Assembly (NCBI RefSeq): GCF_021223605.1
Contig: NZ_CP075175.1
Coordinates: forward strand, 124,001 to 188,000
Reading direction: 5' to 3'
Length of the DNA stretch: 64,000 nt
Source of the DNA: Paenibacillus sp. 481
Lineage (GTDB): Bacteria; Bacillota; Bacilli; Paenibacillales; Paenibacillaceae
A program made the position numbers and the translations under genes. This document shows positions 8,455 to 17,618 of this stretch, piece by piece. The first letter of the stretch is position 1, and each line of letters starts with the position of its first letter. A model generated the notes under the pieces. The model did not search any database. It was not told the DNA's origin and worked only from the letters and a program-made list of their open reading frames with translations.

Positions 8455-8811
8455 TTATTCAGCCCCTTCCAGAAACCAAACCTTCGTAATCACCTCTCCT
8501 ACGACTTCATAAATGGCAACAGCCTCGAAAGGTTCTCTCCCTACTCTACCTGATACTTCTTCCAAATCGATTACAAAATGTGCAAACGTCATACGATTTT
8601 TGATCTGGGCGCGGCTATTTGGATGATTTGCAAATACTTGTTCATACACCTCTCGCAACTGTTGTCTCCCACGAATACTCACTGTTCCACTAGGATGATC
8701 CATAATAAGAACATCGACAGCATACGTGGAGACAAAGCCGTCAATATCCTGATTGTTATAGTAATTAAGTTGTAGCTGGACAATTTGCTCAGGAGTCAGA
8801 TGATTAGACAT
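8455..8811 (-). CDS. SnoaL/NTF2-like protein
   Basis: 118 residues, the usual size of a single cone-shaped NTF2-like domain. Pattern: Q-L-N-Y-Y-N-N-Q-D-I-D-G-F-V-S-T-Y, then I-M-D-H-P-S-G-T and R-G-R-Q-Q-L-R-E-V-Y-E, ending V-I-T-K-V-W-F-L. Such proteins bind or isomerise small ligands, or serve as unknown accessory proteins. GGAGGG precedes the ATG. First gene of the operon with the HD phosphohydrolase and methyltransferase. Confidence 0.75.
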   Translation of the reverse strand: MSNHLTPEQIVQLQLNYYNNQDIDGFVSTYAVDVLIMDHPSGTVSIRGRQQLREVYEQVFANHPNSRAQIKNRMTFAHFVIDLEEVSGRVGREPFEAVAIYEVVGEVITKVWFLEGAE

Positions 8812-8841
8812 GGGATAACCCTCCGATTCAAATAAAAGCGT

Positions 8842-9948
8842 TTATACATGCTGCGCAAGCTTGAGCTGATGCTCAACAAATTCAATACCATGTTCTCTGA
8901 GATGAGCCATAACTTCTTCCAGTGAAAATACTTCAAATGGAAAAACGACACCACCCATTGGTTCACGCTCCTCCAACAGCTTCACAATAGTCACAACGAC
9001 CAAAGAAGTAATCGCATAATCAGATGGTGCCGTTAAGCCATAGGTTTGCCGCACGTACTGTCCATTTACGATGCCATGCGCTTCAGCCGCGATGCTCGTC
9101 GTTTCCGGCTGCTGTGGATTGTGCTTCACTTGCGAATATAGTAGCTTCCCCCAGCGGGCAGCTTTCGTTGGATCTTGAAATACGTTCAGGACACGCAAGC
9201 GACTTAGCACATAAAGTAAGAAAGGAAGTGCGGATTTATCAAAACCAGTCCAATAGTTGATAGCGGGTAGACGCAATTTTTCAGACACGATATCTCTTTC
9301 AAAAAAATGAGCCAACCACATCGAACGATCGATATGTGCAGACGGAAATAAAAAAGAGCGCTTGTGTGAAACAGCAGCGTACAGCCGTTCACCATGGCGG
9401 CCCTTGTATACCACGCGACTTGATAATATGCCGAGCATATCGACAAAACCGTTCAAACCCGACGAAGCATTCGCACTTTGTAAAAAGGCAAGATCAGCCG
9501 AATGCGGCTCATCCAGCTGGGACACCGCGTGCTTGACTAGCAATCCGGACAGACCTGGAATAAAGCCCGCACCGATTATGATCGGAACTTGCAAAGCAAG
9601 GGCCTGCTCGTCATACGATAAATAACGTTGAATTTGTGCTAGATTGACCGTTACATCAACGAGCGGTGTTCCGTACTCTATACATTTTTCAACGAGTATA
9701 GACGTGTCGGAAACAAGCGTATTTATAATGAGGTCACTGATTTGAACAGCTTGTAAGAGGCTCTGCTCATCATGAATATTAACGTATTGGATCGATACGT
9801 GGACACCGAGTTCCGACGCGAACGCATCCGCTCGCGTCGTATTATAGTCACCCAGAATGAGGTGAACATGCTGAAGGTGAGACACAACTTGTCTACAAAT
9901 CTGTCTGCCTAAACCACCGGACGAACCAGTTACGAGCACCGTTTTCAT
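8842..9948 (-). CDS. Saccharopine dehydrogenase-like NAD(P)-binding oxidoreductase
   Basis: About 368 residues. T-V-L-V-T-G-S-S-G-G-L-G-R-Q-I at the N-terminus is a Rossmann loop; L-I-I-N-T-L, C-I-E-Y-G-T-P-L-V-D-V-T and G-A-G-F-I-P-G-L-S-G match the saccharopine-dehydrogenase-like (trans-acting enoyl reductase type) fold, where the Asn/Asp strand is followed by a G-x-x-P-G loop. ATG 9948 has AGGTG in front; a GTG three codons upstream is the alternative. Substrate unknown. Transcribed separately from the downstream operon. Confidence 0.75.
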   Translation of the reverse strand: MKTVLVTGSSGGLGRQICRQVVSHLQHVHLILGDYNTTRADAFASELGVHVSIQYVNIHDEQSLLQAVQISDLIINTLVSDTSILVEKCIEYGTPLVDVTVNLAQIQRYLSYDEQALALQVPIIIGAGFIPGLSGLLVKHAVSQLDEPHSADLAFLQSANASSGLNGFVDMLGILSSRVVYKGRHGERLYAAVSHKRSFLFPSAHIDRSMWLAHFFERDIVSEKLRLPAINYWTGFDKSALPFLLYVLSRLRVLNVFQDPTKAARWGKLLYSQVKHNPQQPETTSIAAEAHGIVNGQYVRQTYGLTAPSDYAITSLVVVTIVKLLEEREPMGGVVFPFEVFSLEEVMAHLREHGIEFVEHQLKLAQHV

Positions 9949-10029
9949 GAAGGACACCTGCTTATCTGTATAGGCTATTTCGTGCTGTGTGTAAACTATA
10001 TCATCGCAAGCTTCCCGTTTTTAGAATGA

Positions 10030-10542
10030 CTACACAAAACGGACAAACTCAGATGGATTTTGCTCAATGTAACGGTTGATTTGTTCAATAAGGGTTGGAG
10101 TAAGAGTGGTATATCGCTTATATATATGGCCTACGGCCAAACACAACTCACTGTCATTATCCAAATCCGAGATCGTATAGGCACGCCACGTTCCGTCAGC
10201 CTGTCTATTTTTCGCTTCGACGACTTGCTCCATTTCCTTATAAATGCTAAGCAGATCATCATTCTCAAAAAATTGCGCCGCCCGCTTGATGCCAGGCCAA
10301 GCTTTTAAATCACTCATATAATAGGAAACATACCAATACATATCCGCCGCATTATCCGCATGGTCGTGCAATATGCTAAACATAAACAACGCCTGCTGAC
10401 TTGGTGTTAGCTGTCCATACACTTCCGCTTTATAGGCAGCGTTTTTCCCACGAACTTGCAGGATAGTAGGTTCCATACACCATTTCCACAAACGGCTCCG
10501 ATCCAACGCTTCAAAGTCTTGTTTTTCAATAGATATTAACAT
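10030..10542 (-). CDS. Hypothetical protein, 170 residues
   Basis: I do not recognise the family. Soluble, helical and Tyr/Trp-rich (D-M-Y-W-Y-V-S-Y-Y-M-S-D-L), no signal peptide or membrane segment. AAGGAG precedes ATG 10542, and it begins 21 bases after the 5'-nucleotidase gene, so it is the last gene of a GNAT / 5'-nucleotidase operon. The real ribosome site and clean spacing argue that it is translated. Confidence 0.7.
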   Translation of the reverse strand: MLISIEKQDFEALDRSRLWKWCMEPTILQVRGKNAAYKAEVYGQLTPSQQALFMFSILHDHADNAADMYWYVSYYMSDLKAWPGIKRAAQFFENDDLLSIYKEMEQVVEAKNRQADGTWRAYTISDLDNDSELCLAVGHIYKRYTTLTPTLIEQINRYIEQNPSEFVRFV

Positions 10543-10563
10543 CGCTTCACTCCTTCAAAAAGG

Positions 10564-11532
10564 TTAATTTGACTGCTTTCCTGGCGGCTGTTCTGCTTGA
10601 CGTCCCTTGTTGTTCGTTATCCCAAACGGCACATGTACAGACGGGACAATTCTTGAAGCCCCTTCAATATGTCCAACCTGATCATCAAAGAAAATATGTG
10701 GCTTAAAAATGCGGAGCACTCTATTTTTATCAATTCCACCGAGAAAAAAAGCTTCATCGACCCGAATGTCAAGTTGCCGCAGCGTCGTTATGACCCTTTC
10801 ATGAGCTGGGGCATTCCGCGCAGTTGCAATGGCTACTCTAATTTTAGGCTTGTAATCGGGATTGGAACGGTTCTTTTCGAGTTCTCTACGCTGTAACTTT
10901 GATATTTCGGTAAAAAAGCGCAGCAACGGACCTGGCGGCAAGGGCTCTCCTGCCTTGAGCCTTTCGTGCTGATGAAATGAATCTAACGCCCCGCCTTGCT
11001 GATATACCGATTCAGCTGAATCGTCAGCAATAATGCCATCAAAATCAAATGCAATGCGCAGCTCACTATCTTCGTCGTCATCAATGTAATCCGTCGGATA
11101 AATACAGCCAGCAGGAAACCCTTGTTCAACCGCTTCCTTCACATCGGCTGGATTGCCGGACAGAAATAAGGTCGCATTGAACGCCTCCATATAAGCAAAC
11201 GGATTATTTCCCGTCACAAAAACAGCACGGCTGATCGGAAGCTTGTAATGCTCAATCGATTTAAATACACGCAACCCCGTGTCGGGATCGTTACGCGATA
11301 GCAGCACGACTTCAACAGGTTGATCTTCCGTTTCACCGGTATGCAGATGTAGCAGCCTTTTAATAAGCGGAAAAGCATTTCCTGGCTGTAGCACCTGATG
11401 TTCATGCTCCCGTTGATACTTCCGGTATTCGTCCTCCCCTTTGTCCATAAACACACGATCCGACTCGGTTAGGTCAAACAATGCACTCGAAGCGACCGCG
11501 ATCACAAATTTGTCTTCAATGTCGTAAGGCAC
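10564..11532 (-). CDS. Cytosolic 5'-nucleotidase (5-nucleotidase family)
   Basis: About 322 residues. Family blocks: F-V-I-A-V-A-S-S-A-L-F-D-L near the start, V-V-L-L-S-R-N-D-P-D-T-G, and the haloacid-dehalogenase-like I-A-F-D-F-D-G-I-I-A-D-D-S-A-E around residue 170, with I-F-F-D-D-Q late. It dephosphorylates nucleoside monophosphates. The GTG at 11532 fits best: AAAGGAG lies eight bases in front, whereas a GTG at 11553 would put the ribosome site inside the coding sequence. Middle gene of a three-gene operon. Confidence 0.85.
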   Translation of the reverse strand: MPYDIEDKFVIAVASSALFDLTESDRVFMDKGEDEYRKYQREHEHQVLQPGNAFPLIKRLLHLHTGETEDQPVEVVLLSRNDPDTGLRVFKSIEHYKLPISRAVFVTGNNPFAYMEAFNATLFLSGNPADVKEAVEQGFPAGCIYPTDYIDDDEDSELRIAFDFDGIIADDSAESVYQQGGALDSFHQHERLKAGEPLPPGPLLRFFTEISKLQRRELEKNRSNPDYKPKIRVAIATARNAPAHERVITTLRQLDIRVDEAFFLGGIDKNRVLRIFKPHIFFDDQVGHIEGASRIVPSVHVPFGITNNKGRQAEQPPGKQSN

Positions 11533-11571
11533 GCTTTGCACTCTCCTTTCCACATACCGTTGCGCGCTACA

Positions 11572-12036
11572 TCAGCTCGTTTGCTTAGGAACCACACCGC
11601 CATTGAGCTGCTTTCTAAAACCTTTCACAGGCTCCTTGCAATAGCCTAGCGACTCGTAGAACTTATGCGCATCCGTTCTAAAGCCGCTGGAAACGAAAAT
11701 GATATAGGAACAGTGATGCTCATTAGCGATTTCCTCGATCGCATTCATTAATTTTTTGCCAATTCCAGCTCCTTGATGCTTGTCCGATACGACAACATTT
11801 TCCACAACCATAAATGGCAAGCAGTCGCCGATCAAATCATAGCAAATGATGCCCATCACGGTACCGACTAACTGATCCTCGATTTGCGCACCTAGCACAT
11901 AATAATGAGGATTTTGTAACATAAGCTTGTACGTTTCTGTCATTTTGTTCAAGTTCGTATCGTTTTCTACTAATTGTTCATATAATGCTTTTAATTCTAG
12001 TAATTGATCGATTTCTACTTTATTAATCGTAACCAT
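11572..12036 (-). CDS. GNAT family N-acetyltransferase
   Basis: 154 residues. Acetyl-CoA loop V-V-S-D-K-H-Q-G-A-G-I-G-K-K-L-M (motif A, Q/RxxGxG/A), then S-S-G-F-R-T-D-A-H-K-F-Y-E-S-L-G-Y (motif B), the ordinary single-domain layout. Substrate cannot be inferred. AAGGTGG precedes ATG 12036; the 5'-nucleotidase follows in the same direction after a short gap. Confidence 0.85.
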   Translation of the reverse strand: MVTINKVEIDQLLELKALYEQLVENDTNLNKMTETYKLMLQNPHYYVLGAQIEDQLVGTVMGIICYDLIGDCLPFMVVENVVVSDKHQGAGIGKKLMNAIEEIANEHHCSYIIFVSSGFRTDAHKFYESLGYCKEPVKGFRKQLNGGVVPKQTS

Positions 12037-12070
12037 TGCAAATCCACCTTATCATTCATATATTTATAAT

Positions 12071-13090
12071 CTAGTTTGTGTGTGTAAAGCTTTTTTCTAG
12101 CTCCTTCGTAAGGGTCCAAGCACCACCGTTTTTATTAGCGATCACAACAGCCGTTTTGCCCAAGCTCGGATAAATGGCCGCATGAAAACATACCCCGGGA
12201 TCGTAACCCATTACATGCCATTTATAAATAGCATCGTTCTGTTTCGTTATCCAAACCCCATAGCCATAGAACTCGTCATCCTCATGATGAATATGTGGAG
12301 CTAACAACATGTCCGTATACGTTTGGCTTAACAGCTTGTAGCTACACAAAGCTTCCCATAATTTAATCATGTCTGCTGCTGTAACAAAGGCGCCCCCATC
12401 AGCTCCACCTGTAATAGGAAGGGAATACACATTCGTTCTCCAAGTTCCGTCTTCCTCGTTGTCGATGTAGCCAATCGCCGTCCGCTGCGGCAATCGATCT
12501 AGTGAAAAATATCCGGAGTCATCCATTCCACAAGGTGCAAAAATATGCTCTTTGATATATTGTGAAAAAGCAAGGCCTGTCCGCTGCTCAATGATTAAGC
12601 CTAACAAAATAAAACCAGCATTATTGTAATGAAAACGTTCACCTGGCTTAAACATCATCGGCAAATCCGCAAACATCGGGAGGAAATCAACTGGTTGCTT
12701 CATCAAGTACATGGGCTTTGTCTTCCAAAGGTCTTCAAAATCCCCCATGACGTCTTCATCAAAGTAGTCCGGTATGCCCGAGCTGTGTGTCAATAAATGA
12801 TGAACCGTAATCTGCTTGCCAAACTGCGGGAAATCATGCGGTACACAGTCCGCGAGCAGACTATCAAATGAAAGCAATCCACGCTCTACTAACTGACAAA
12901 TACCAATCGCGGTAAACAATTTGCAGCCTGAAGCAATACCAAATCGAGTATGGATCGTATTGGCGATTTGTTCGGCTCGATTGGCATAGCCATAAGCGGC
13001 TTCTACACCTTCACCACTCTTATCACGCAGTAGCACAACACCTGAAAAGTCAATTTCAGTTGCTTGCAGATCAATCTTCTGCCTTAACAT
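12071..13090 (-). CDS. Serine hydrolase, beta-lactamase/class C PBP-like
   Basis: 339 residues. The S-x-x-K motif is S-G-C-K (about residue 54), the Tyr motif is H-Y-N-N-A-G-F, and H-L-L-T-H-S-S-G-I-P-D is the usual block between them; a late H-V-M-G-Y-D-P-G stands where K/H-x-G is expected. No signal peptide, so probably cytoplasmic: an esterase or peptidase rather than a true beta-lactamase. GCGAGGG precedes the ATG. It follows sbnB by ~210 bases on the same strand, with an 11-bp inverted repeat between, so co-transcription is uncertain. Confidence 0.85.
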   Translation of the reverse strand: MLRQKIDLQATEIDFSGVVLLRDKSGEGVEAAYGYANRAEQIANTIHTRFGIASGCKLFTAIGICQLVERGLLSFDSLLADCVPHDFPQFGKQITVHHLLTHSSGIPDYFDEDVMGDFEDLWKTKPMYLMKQPVDFLPMFADLPMMFKPGERFHYNNAGFILLGLIIEQRTGLAFSQYIKEHIFAPCGMDDSGYFSLDRLPQRTAIGYIDNEEDGTWRTNVYSLPITGGADGGAFVTAADMIKLWEALCSYKLLSQTYTDMLLAPHIHHEDDEFYGYGVWITKQNDAIYKWHVMGYDPGVCFHAAIYPSLGKTAVVIANKNGGAWTLTKELEKSFTHTN

Positions 13091-13221
13091 ATGTACGTCC
13101 CTCGCTTTTTGTATGTATATGTCGTAAATTACCAGACACTAAGTCCATCATAACCTAATTCTTCCTCCAATTTAAACACATTTTTCAGTCTTACGATCTT
13201 GAATGTCATCAGATATCATTG

Positions 13222-13286
13222 CGTGAAGCGGCTTTTTCACCTACGCCGATAAGCCTGAATGATGTGCGGTTAGTCGCCGCTTCACG
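13222..13286. repeat. 11-bp perfect inverted repeat between sbnB and the serine hydrolase gene
   Basis: CGTGAAGCGGC at 13222-13232 pairs with GCCGCTTCACG at 13276-13286. The 43-base spacer and lack of a following T run make it a poor terminator; it may be a processing hairpin or operator. Confidence 0.5.
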
Positions 13287-13301
13287 TCACTTCTTACATG
13301 T

Positions 13302-14318
13302 TCAATCCAAATTTACCCCGATGTTACGCTGCTCTGCTTGCGAACCGTACCATGCTGCAATGGCGACATCGAACACCGCTAAGCCCATAGGTGTAAATAA
13401 GATGCGCCCCTGTGAGCTTATTTGATGTTCCGCAGCACCACATAGGACATCGCTGTACGTCACGGTCTGCTCTTGACGAAGTCCCCGCTCCACATGGAGT
13501 CGCTCGATCTCTGTGTCTGCACGGCACACTTCGTCCCAGCTATCGACAATATACGTGCTAATTCCGTCAAGCGCTTCCAGCTTATAGTCACGCAATGAAA
13601 TATGCATCAGGATACTGCCTTGTTTTGACGGTACGTCAATATAGCGCTCGCTCGATGCGGTGCAAGTAAATACGAGATCGGCATCCTCATAAGCCTCTTG
13701 CCAAGTCTCGCACACTTCAATCGCGACCGCTGTCCGCAATTCGTGATCGAATAGCTGATGCAGTTCAACGGGGCGTTTATCGTAGACGCGTATACGAGCA
13801 ACGCGATCGCTGAACAAGCTGGCAACCATCCGAATATGCATTTGCCCTATCGGACCAAGACCGATGACCGCGACTTCTAAGTCTCGCCCCTGTCGCGCGG
13901 TCACTCCCTCCAAGTCTCCCTCCAAGTCTCCTTTCGACTGCTGCAAAAGCTTGCGCAACAGCGCTGCGCTTACCGCAGTTGTACGAATCGTGCTGATTAA
14001 GCTGCCGTTAATAAGCAACGAAGGCACACCCGTGTCGGCATCGTTCAGCACGGTAATACTGTTCGCTCGCGGCAAACCTTTCAATAGGTTGTCTGGATAG
14101 CTCGCAATCCACTTCAAACCTGCCGTACGAATAGGCTCACTAATATAGGCAGGCATCGCAATAATACGATTTTTGTCGCTGCCAAACTTTAAATAAGGCT
14201 TAATCGGCTGCGCGTATTCGCCACGCTTATAAGCACCTGCAACAGCTTCGATCACATCGGCCAGCGCCTTCCAATCAATGCCAATACGTTGTATATCTGC
14301 CTCATTTAAATAACGCAT
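13302..14318 (-). CDS. sbnB: 2,3-diaminopropionate biosynthesis protein SbnB (ornithine cyclodeaminase family)
   Basis: 338 residues. Begins M-R-Y-L-N-E-A-D-I and has the NAD-binding G-L-G-P-I-G-Q-M-H with D-K-R-P after it, as in the ornithine cyclodeaminase/mu-crystallin family. In staphyloferrin B biosynthesis SbnB oxidatively cleaves N-(1-amino-1-carboxy-2-ethyl)glutamate to L-2,3-diaminopropionate and 2-oxoglutarate. The start overlaps the end of sbnA by 13 bases, and a near-perfect GGGAGGTGAT lies inside the sbnA tail. The adjacent SbnA homologue makes this assignment strong. Confidence 0.88.
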   Translation of the reverse strand: MRYLNEADIQRIGIDWKALADVIEAVAGAYKRGEYAQPIKPYLKFGSDKNRIIAMPAYISEPIRTAGLKWIASYPDNLLKGLPRANSITVLNDADTGVPSLLINGSLISTIRTTAVSAALLRKLLQQSKGDLEGDLEGVTARQGRDLEVAVIGLGPIGQMHIRMVASLFSDRVARIRVYDKRPVELHQLFDHELRTAVAIEVCETWQEAYEDADLVFTCTASSERYIDVPSKQGSILMHISLRDYKLEALDGISTYIVDSWDEVCRADTEIERLHVERGLRQEQTVTYSDVLCGAAEHQISSQGRILFTPMGLAVFDVAIAAWYGSQAEQRNIGVNLD

Positions 14319-15328
14319 CGCTGCTCATCACCTCCCTCACCTTCGAGCTGCGCATGTACGCGTGCCAGAAAGGAGTGACCGTACTGCTCCGCAATCCAAG
14401 CATCATCGTAAATCGTTTCCAAATAACGCTCGCCCCGATCAGGTAGCAGAAGTACGCACACAGATCCCGCTGGGATGCGCTCCCTATATTTGTGTACAGC
14501 TGCAATCACGCCACCCGATGAGCCGCCTGCTAAAATGGATTCGATGCGAGCAAGCTTGCGACAGCCTACTATGCACTCCAGCTCGCTAATATCTATCTGC
14601 TCATCAATACCTTCTGTTGGGCATAGCGAGGGCCGAATGCCCGCGCCAAGTCCAGGCAGCAGGCGGCGTTGCTTGAGCTGCTTGCCGAAAATAGCGCTGC
14701 CTTCGGCATCGACGGCCACCACTTTGGTCCGCAAGCCGTGTTCGCGGATATAGTCTACGCAGCCGCGCAGCGTGCCACAGGTGCTAACACCGCAGAACAA
14801 ATAATCGATCCGCGGCAAATCAGCCGCGATTTCTGTCATGGTTGTCTGCTGATGGGATAAGGCATTATGGCTGTTGGCATATTGGTTTGGCCAAAAAGCG
14901 TTCGGCAGCCTGCGCAGCCAATGGCGCACACGTCGCAGTCGCGCAGGCACGAATTCGCCTGTCGCTGCATCAGGCTTGCGCACAAGGTCGATCCGTGCGC
15001 CATAGGCGCGCAATATGCGCAAATTGGTTGTCGTCGTGCGTGGATCGACGACACAAATAAACCGGCAGCCTACCAAATTGCAAATTTGCGCTAGGCCGAT
15101 GGCTAAGTTCCCAGAGCTGGATTCCACAACGACAGAACCGGGGCGCAGCCGGCCCTCCTCCAACGCTGCGAGAATCATTGCTCGTGCGGGCCGATCTTTC
15201 GTACTGCCACCAGGATTAAGCATTTCTAGCTTCACATATGTTTCAAATGGCGAATCTTTGAATATGCGCTGCAACTTCACGATCGGTGTGTGGCCAATTA
15301 CCGACATCATATGCTCGTGAGCGCTCAA
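14306..15328 (-). CDS. sbnA: 2,3-diaminopropionate biosynthesis protein SbnA (PLP, cysteine synthase-like)
   Basis: 340 residues. V-I-G-H-T-P-I-V-K-L then M-L-N-P-G-G-S-T-K-D-R-P-A-R, with K44 as the PLP lysine, and S-S-S-G-N-L-A as the substrate loop; the K-D-R-P-A context is the SbnA form. SbnA condenses O-phosphoserine with glutamate to give the SbnB substrate. The start is probably TTG 15328 (AGGAAGG about 11 bases upstream); an ATG at 15310 is the alternative. Base composition looks more G+C-rich than neighbours, hinting at transfer. Sits between a PaaK-like ligase and sbnB. Confidence 0.88.
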   Translation of the reverse strand: MSAHEHMMSVIGHTPIVKLQRIFKDSPFETYVKLEMLNPGGSTKDRPARAMILAALEEGRLRPGSVVVESSSGNLAIGLAQICNLVGCRFICVVDPRTTTTNLRILRAYGARIDLVRKPDAATGEFVPARLRRVRHWLRRLPNAFWPNQYANSHNALSHQQTTMTEIAADLPRIDYLFCGVSTCGTLRGCVDYIREHGLRTKVVAVDAEGSAIFGKQLKQRRLLPGLGAGIRPSLCPTEGIDEQIDISELECIVGCRKLARIESILAGGSSGGVIAAVHKYRERIPAGSVCVLLLPDRGERYLETIYDDAWIAEQYGHSFLARVHAQLEGEGGDEQRCVI

Positions 15329-15362
15329 ATCGATCGCATCCTTCCTATTTTTCCGCTATCGT

Positions 15363-16622
15363 TTAGGGTTGAATGTAAAGCTTTTTTTGCTTTACGGAAG
15401 TAGAGGGGGTGAGAATTTGCCAACGAAGTTGGTGTTGCGGGTCGTTTAAATTCAACGGAATAATACATATTTCCTCTAACAGTTGGGAACGAATCATGTC
15501 TCCGATCTCAGGTATCGCCTCATGAATATCACTGCGAATATCCTCAATCGTGTGCTTATCGAGCGGATTTACACATTGAATGTACACGCGTAATCGATTG
15601 TCCTGTACCAAGATACGGACGTCCGCCTGCTGCACATGTCGAAACACGGCATTCTCCACATCGTAAACGCTAATTTTCTCACCATGCTTTAGCTCTGGTC
15701 CGATTCGTTTCACGAGTGCGGCAAATGTAGTCTGCAATTGCCCGTCTACTAACTCCGTGCGCAGATCGCGCACAACATCGTAGGTCACATAGCGAAGTAC
15801 CGGAAAACGACGGCGCACAAAGGAAGTTAACACAAGAATCTCTTCCCCAACTGGAAGCGTAATCCCGTTGAGGCCAGCTTGCTGAGGCGTAATCCCTTCC
15901 GCTAATAACCCGTCCATCAGTACATACCGCCCGATCTGCGAATCAAAATAGGCCATCGTACCTACTTCAATACTGCCGTACGTATCTACGATGTCGTTCG
16001 GTCGTATGCTCATCCGTTCAGCAATTCGCTGTCTCCAAGCTGGTGAGGCAGGCTCGCCAACTAAAATAATTCGGCGAATGCCCCAATTCAAATCGGGCGC
16101 AGCCGCCTTGACCAAAGCATCTAAGATGGACGGCATCGTATACAATACGTCCGGCCGAAATTGGGTGATTTGTTCCAGATGCTCGTCAATCGGCTGCTGA
16201 AAAGGGACGACTACACAGGAGATGCCAAGCTGTTCAAAAATTTCCTGCGCAGTCGCAGCGGCATGCCCCGTTCCCATATCGCTTATGGCCCGTGTGGCGT
16301 TCAAATCGTGCAACAGCTCTCCGAATAAGCGAGTCTTATGCTCCACATAGGCTGCTTCATCATCTGGATCATACACGATCGCCTTTCTTCGGTTACTACT
16401 TGTACCCGAGGTGCGGTACACATTCCAATTCGGCTCCTGCTGCTGCTCGGTCTGGTCAAAATAAGGCAGCAGCCGCTCATGGGTAAGCAGCGGGATCGAC
16501 GACCATGCGCCGACGTTCTCCCCTTGACTCAAGGCTTGGAGCAAGTCGTTGTACCACGGGTATAACTGTTTGACTTCCTGCAACTTCGCATGAATCCGCG
16601 CATCGTCAACGGTATTCGGCAT
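15363..16622 (-). CDS. PaaK-like adenylate-forming ligase of the diaminopropionate cassette
   Basis: 419 residues, phenylacetate-CoA ligase-like. The phosphate loop is Y-R-T-S-G-T-S-S-N-R-R-K (about residues 69-80); D-T-Y-G-S-I-E-V-G-T and V-L-T-S-F are the downstream ATP-binding blocks, and a small C-terminal lid follows. It should activate a carboxylic acid as an acyl-adenylate; the acceptor could be CoA or an amine. GGGGGA precedes ATG 16622. As first gene before sbnA-sbnB it probably activates either diaminopropionate or its acyl partner. No carrier protein or NRPS is visible in the window. Confidence 0.8.
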   Translation of the reverse strand: MPNTVDDARIHAKLQEVKQLYPWYNDLLQALSQGENVGAWSSIPLLTHERLLPYFDQTEQQQEPNWNVYRTSGTSSNRRKAIVYDPDDEAAYVEHKTRLFGELLHDLNATRAISDMGTGHAAATAQEIFEQLGISCVVVPFQQPIDEHLEQITQFRPDVLYTMPSILDALVKAAAPDLNWGIRRIILVGEPASPAWRQRIAERMSIRPNDIVDTYGSIEVGTMAYFDSQIGRYVLMDGLLAEGITPQQAGLNGITLPVGEEILVLTSFVRRRFPVLRYVTYDVVRDLRTELVDGQLQTTFAALVKRIGPELKHGEKISVYDVENAVFRHVQQADVRILVQDNRLRVYIQCVNPLDKHTIEDIRSDIHEAIPEIGDMIRSQLLEEICIIPLNLNDPQHQLRWQILTPSTSVKQKKLYIQP

Positions 16623-16748
16623 GGCATTCCCCCGCTTTCAACGGATTTCATCCCATCTTATGCAAAGTTCGCGAATTTGTCCGCCCACGGCCCAATCGTA
16701 CAGCCAATGACAGGCATAGAATAATTTTAAAAAAAGGTGGTGTATGGA

Positions 16749-17537
16749 GTGAAAGCGAAGATTTCTTATCAAGCAAGAAGTCGCAGAAAAGGTGTATCTA
16801 GCAAGTGGAAAAAAACCTTAGTGCTTGTCCGAAATAGCCACGTCCGTCGTTACGTCCCTTACACATTGCGATATAGCGACTCTTCACTTAGCAAACTAGT
16901 GAACCATTATCGAATCGTATATGTGAAACCTGAACGCGGCTCGCATGGCCGTGGTGTTATGCGTGTCGAGAAACGGCCGTCTAAGCGCAATAAACGTTCT
17001 CCCTACTGGGCGCACACAGGCAAAAAAATCCACTCACGCCTAACATGGAATGCACTACGTAGAGCCTTAAGACCTCGTACTTCCAAAGAATCATACCTCG
17101 TCCAACAAGGCATTAATATGCTCCGCTATCACGGGCGTCTGTTCGACTTTCGTGTCGTCACACAGCTCGATCGCAATCAAGAATGGCAGCTAACGGGGAT
17201 GTTAGCACGCGTTGCGCAACCATCCAAAGCAGTGACAAACGGCAGTCAAGGTGCCGATATCAAAACAGTCAAAGCCGTTCTCCTATCCCATGGACGTAAC
17301 GTACGTGATTTCAAACAGGCAACTGCTAAGCTGCGTGAGTGTTGCCTATTATCCGCAAGACAGTTGCATAAGTCATATCCATTTTTGCGTGAGCTTGGCT
17401 TTGACATCGCCCTCGATAAGAAGCTGCATCCATGGATTTTAGAAGTAAATACGAATCCCGAAGTCATACCGTTCGCCAAGCTTTCCGACAAAACCATGTT
17501 CCACCGTATTATGCGCTACCGCCGCTTAGAGAAGTAA
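16749..17537 (+). CDS. YheC/YheD-like ATP-grasp protein (short form)
   Basis: About 262 residues, basic. V-Y-V-K-P-E-R-G-S-H-G-R-G-V is the lysine/glycine block of an ATP-grasp domain, and F-D-F-R-V-V-T-Q and W-I-L-E-V-N-T-N-P are the later metal-binding strands, as in the YheC/YheD endospore coat-associated family. Those proteins are usually longer, so this is a compact version lacking the N-terminal part. GTG 16749 is chosen because AAAGGTGG lies eight bases in front; GTGs at 16737 and 16740 overlap that site. Divergent from the diaminopropionate cassette, so a ligase role there is conceivable but unsupported. Confidence 0.72.
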   Translation: MKAKISYQARSRRKGVSSKWKKTLVLVRNSHVRRYVPYTLRYSDSSLSKLVNHYRIVYVKPERGSHGRGVMRVEKRPSKRNKRSPYWAHTGKKIHSRLTWNALRRALRPRTSKESYLVQQGINMLRYHGRLFDFRVVTQLDRNQEWQLTGMLARVAQPSKAVTNGSQGADIKTVKAVLLSHGRNVRDFKQATAKLRECCLLSARQLHKSYPFLRELGFDIALDKKLHPWILEVNTNPEVIPFAKLSDKTMFHRIMRYRRLEK

Positions 17538-17538
17538 G

Positions 17539-17558
17539 GGGGGGAATCCCCCCTTTTC
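17539..17558 (+). terminator. Terminator of the ATP-grasp gene
   Basis: GGGGGG-AAT-CCCCCC followed by TTTT, immediately after the stop codon. Confidence 0.8.
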
Positions 17559-17618
17559 CTCTAATACTCATATATGCATCAACCTAATGGATGGTTCCTA
17601 AACCAGGTACACGAGATA

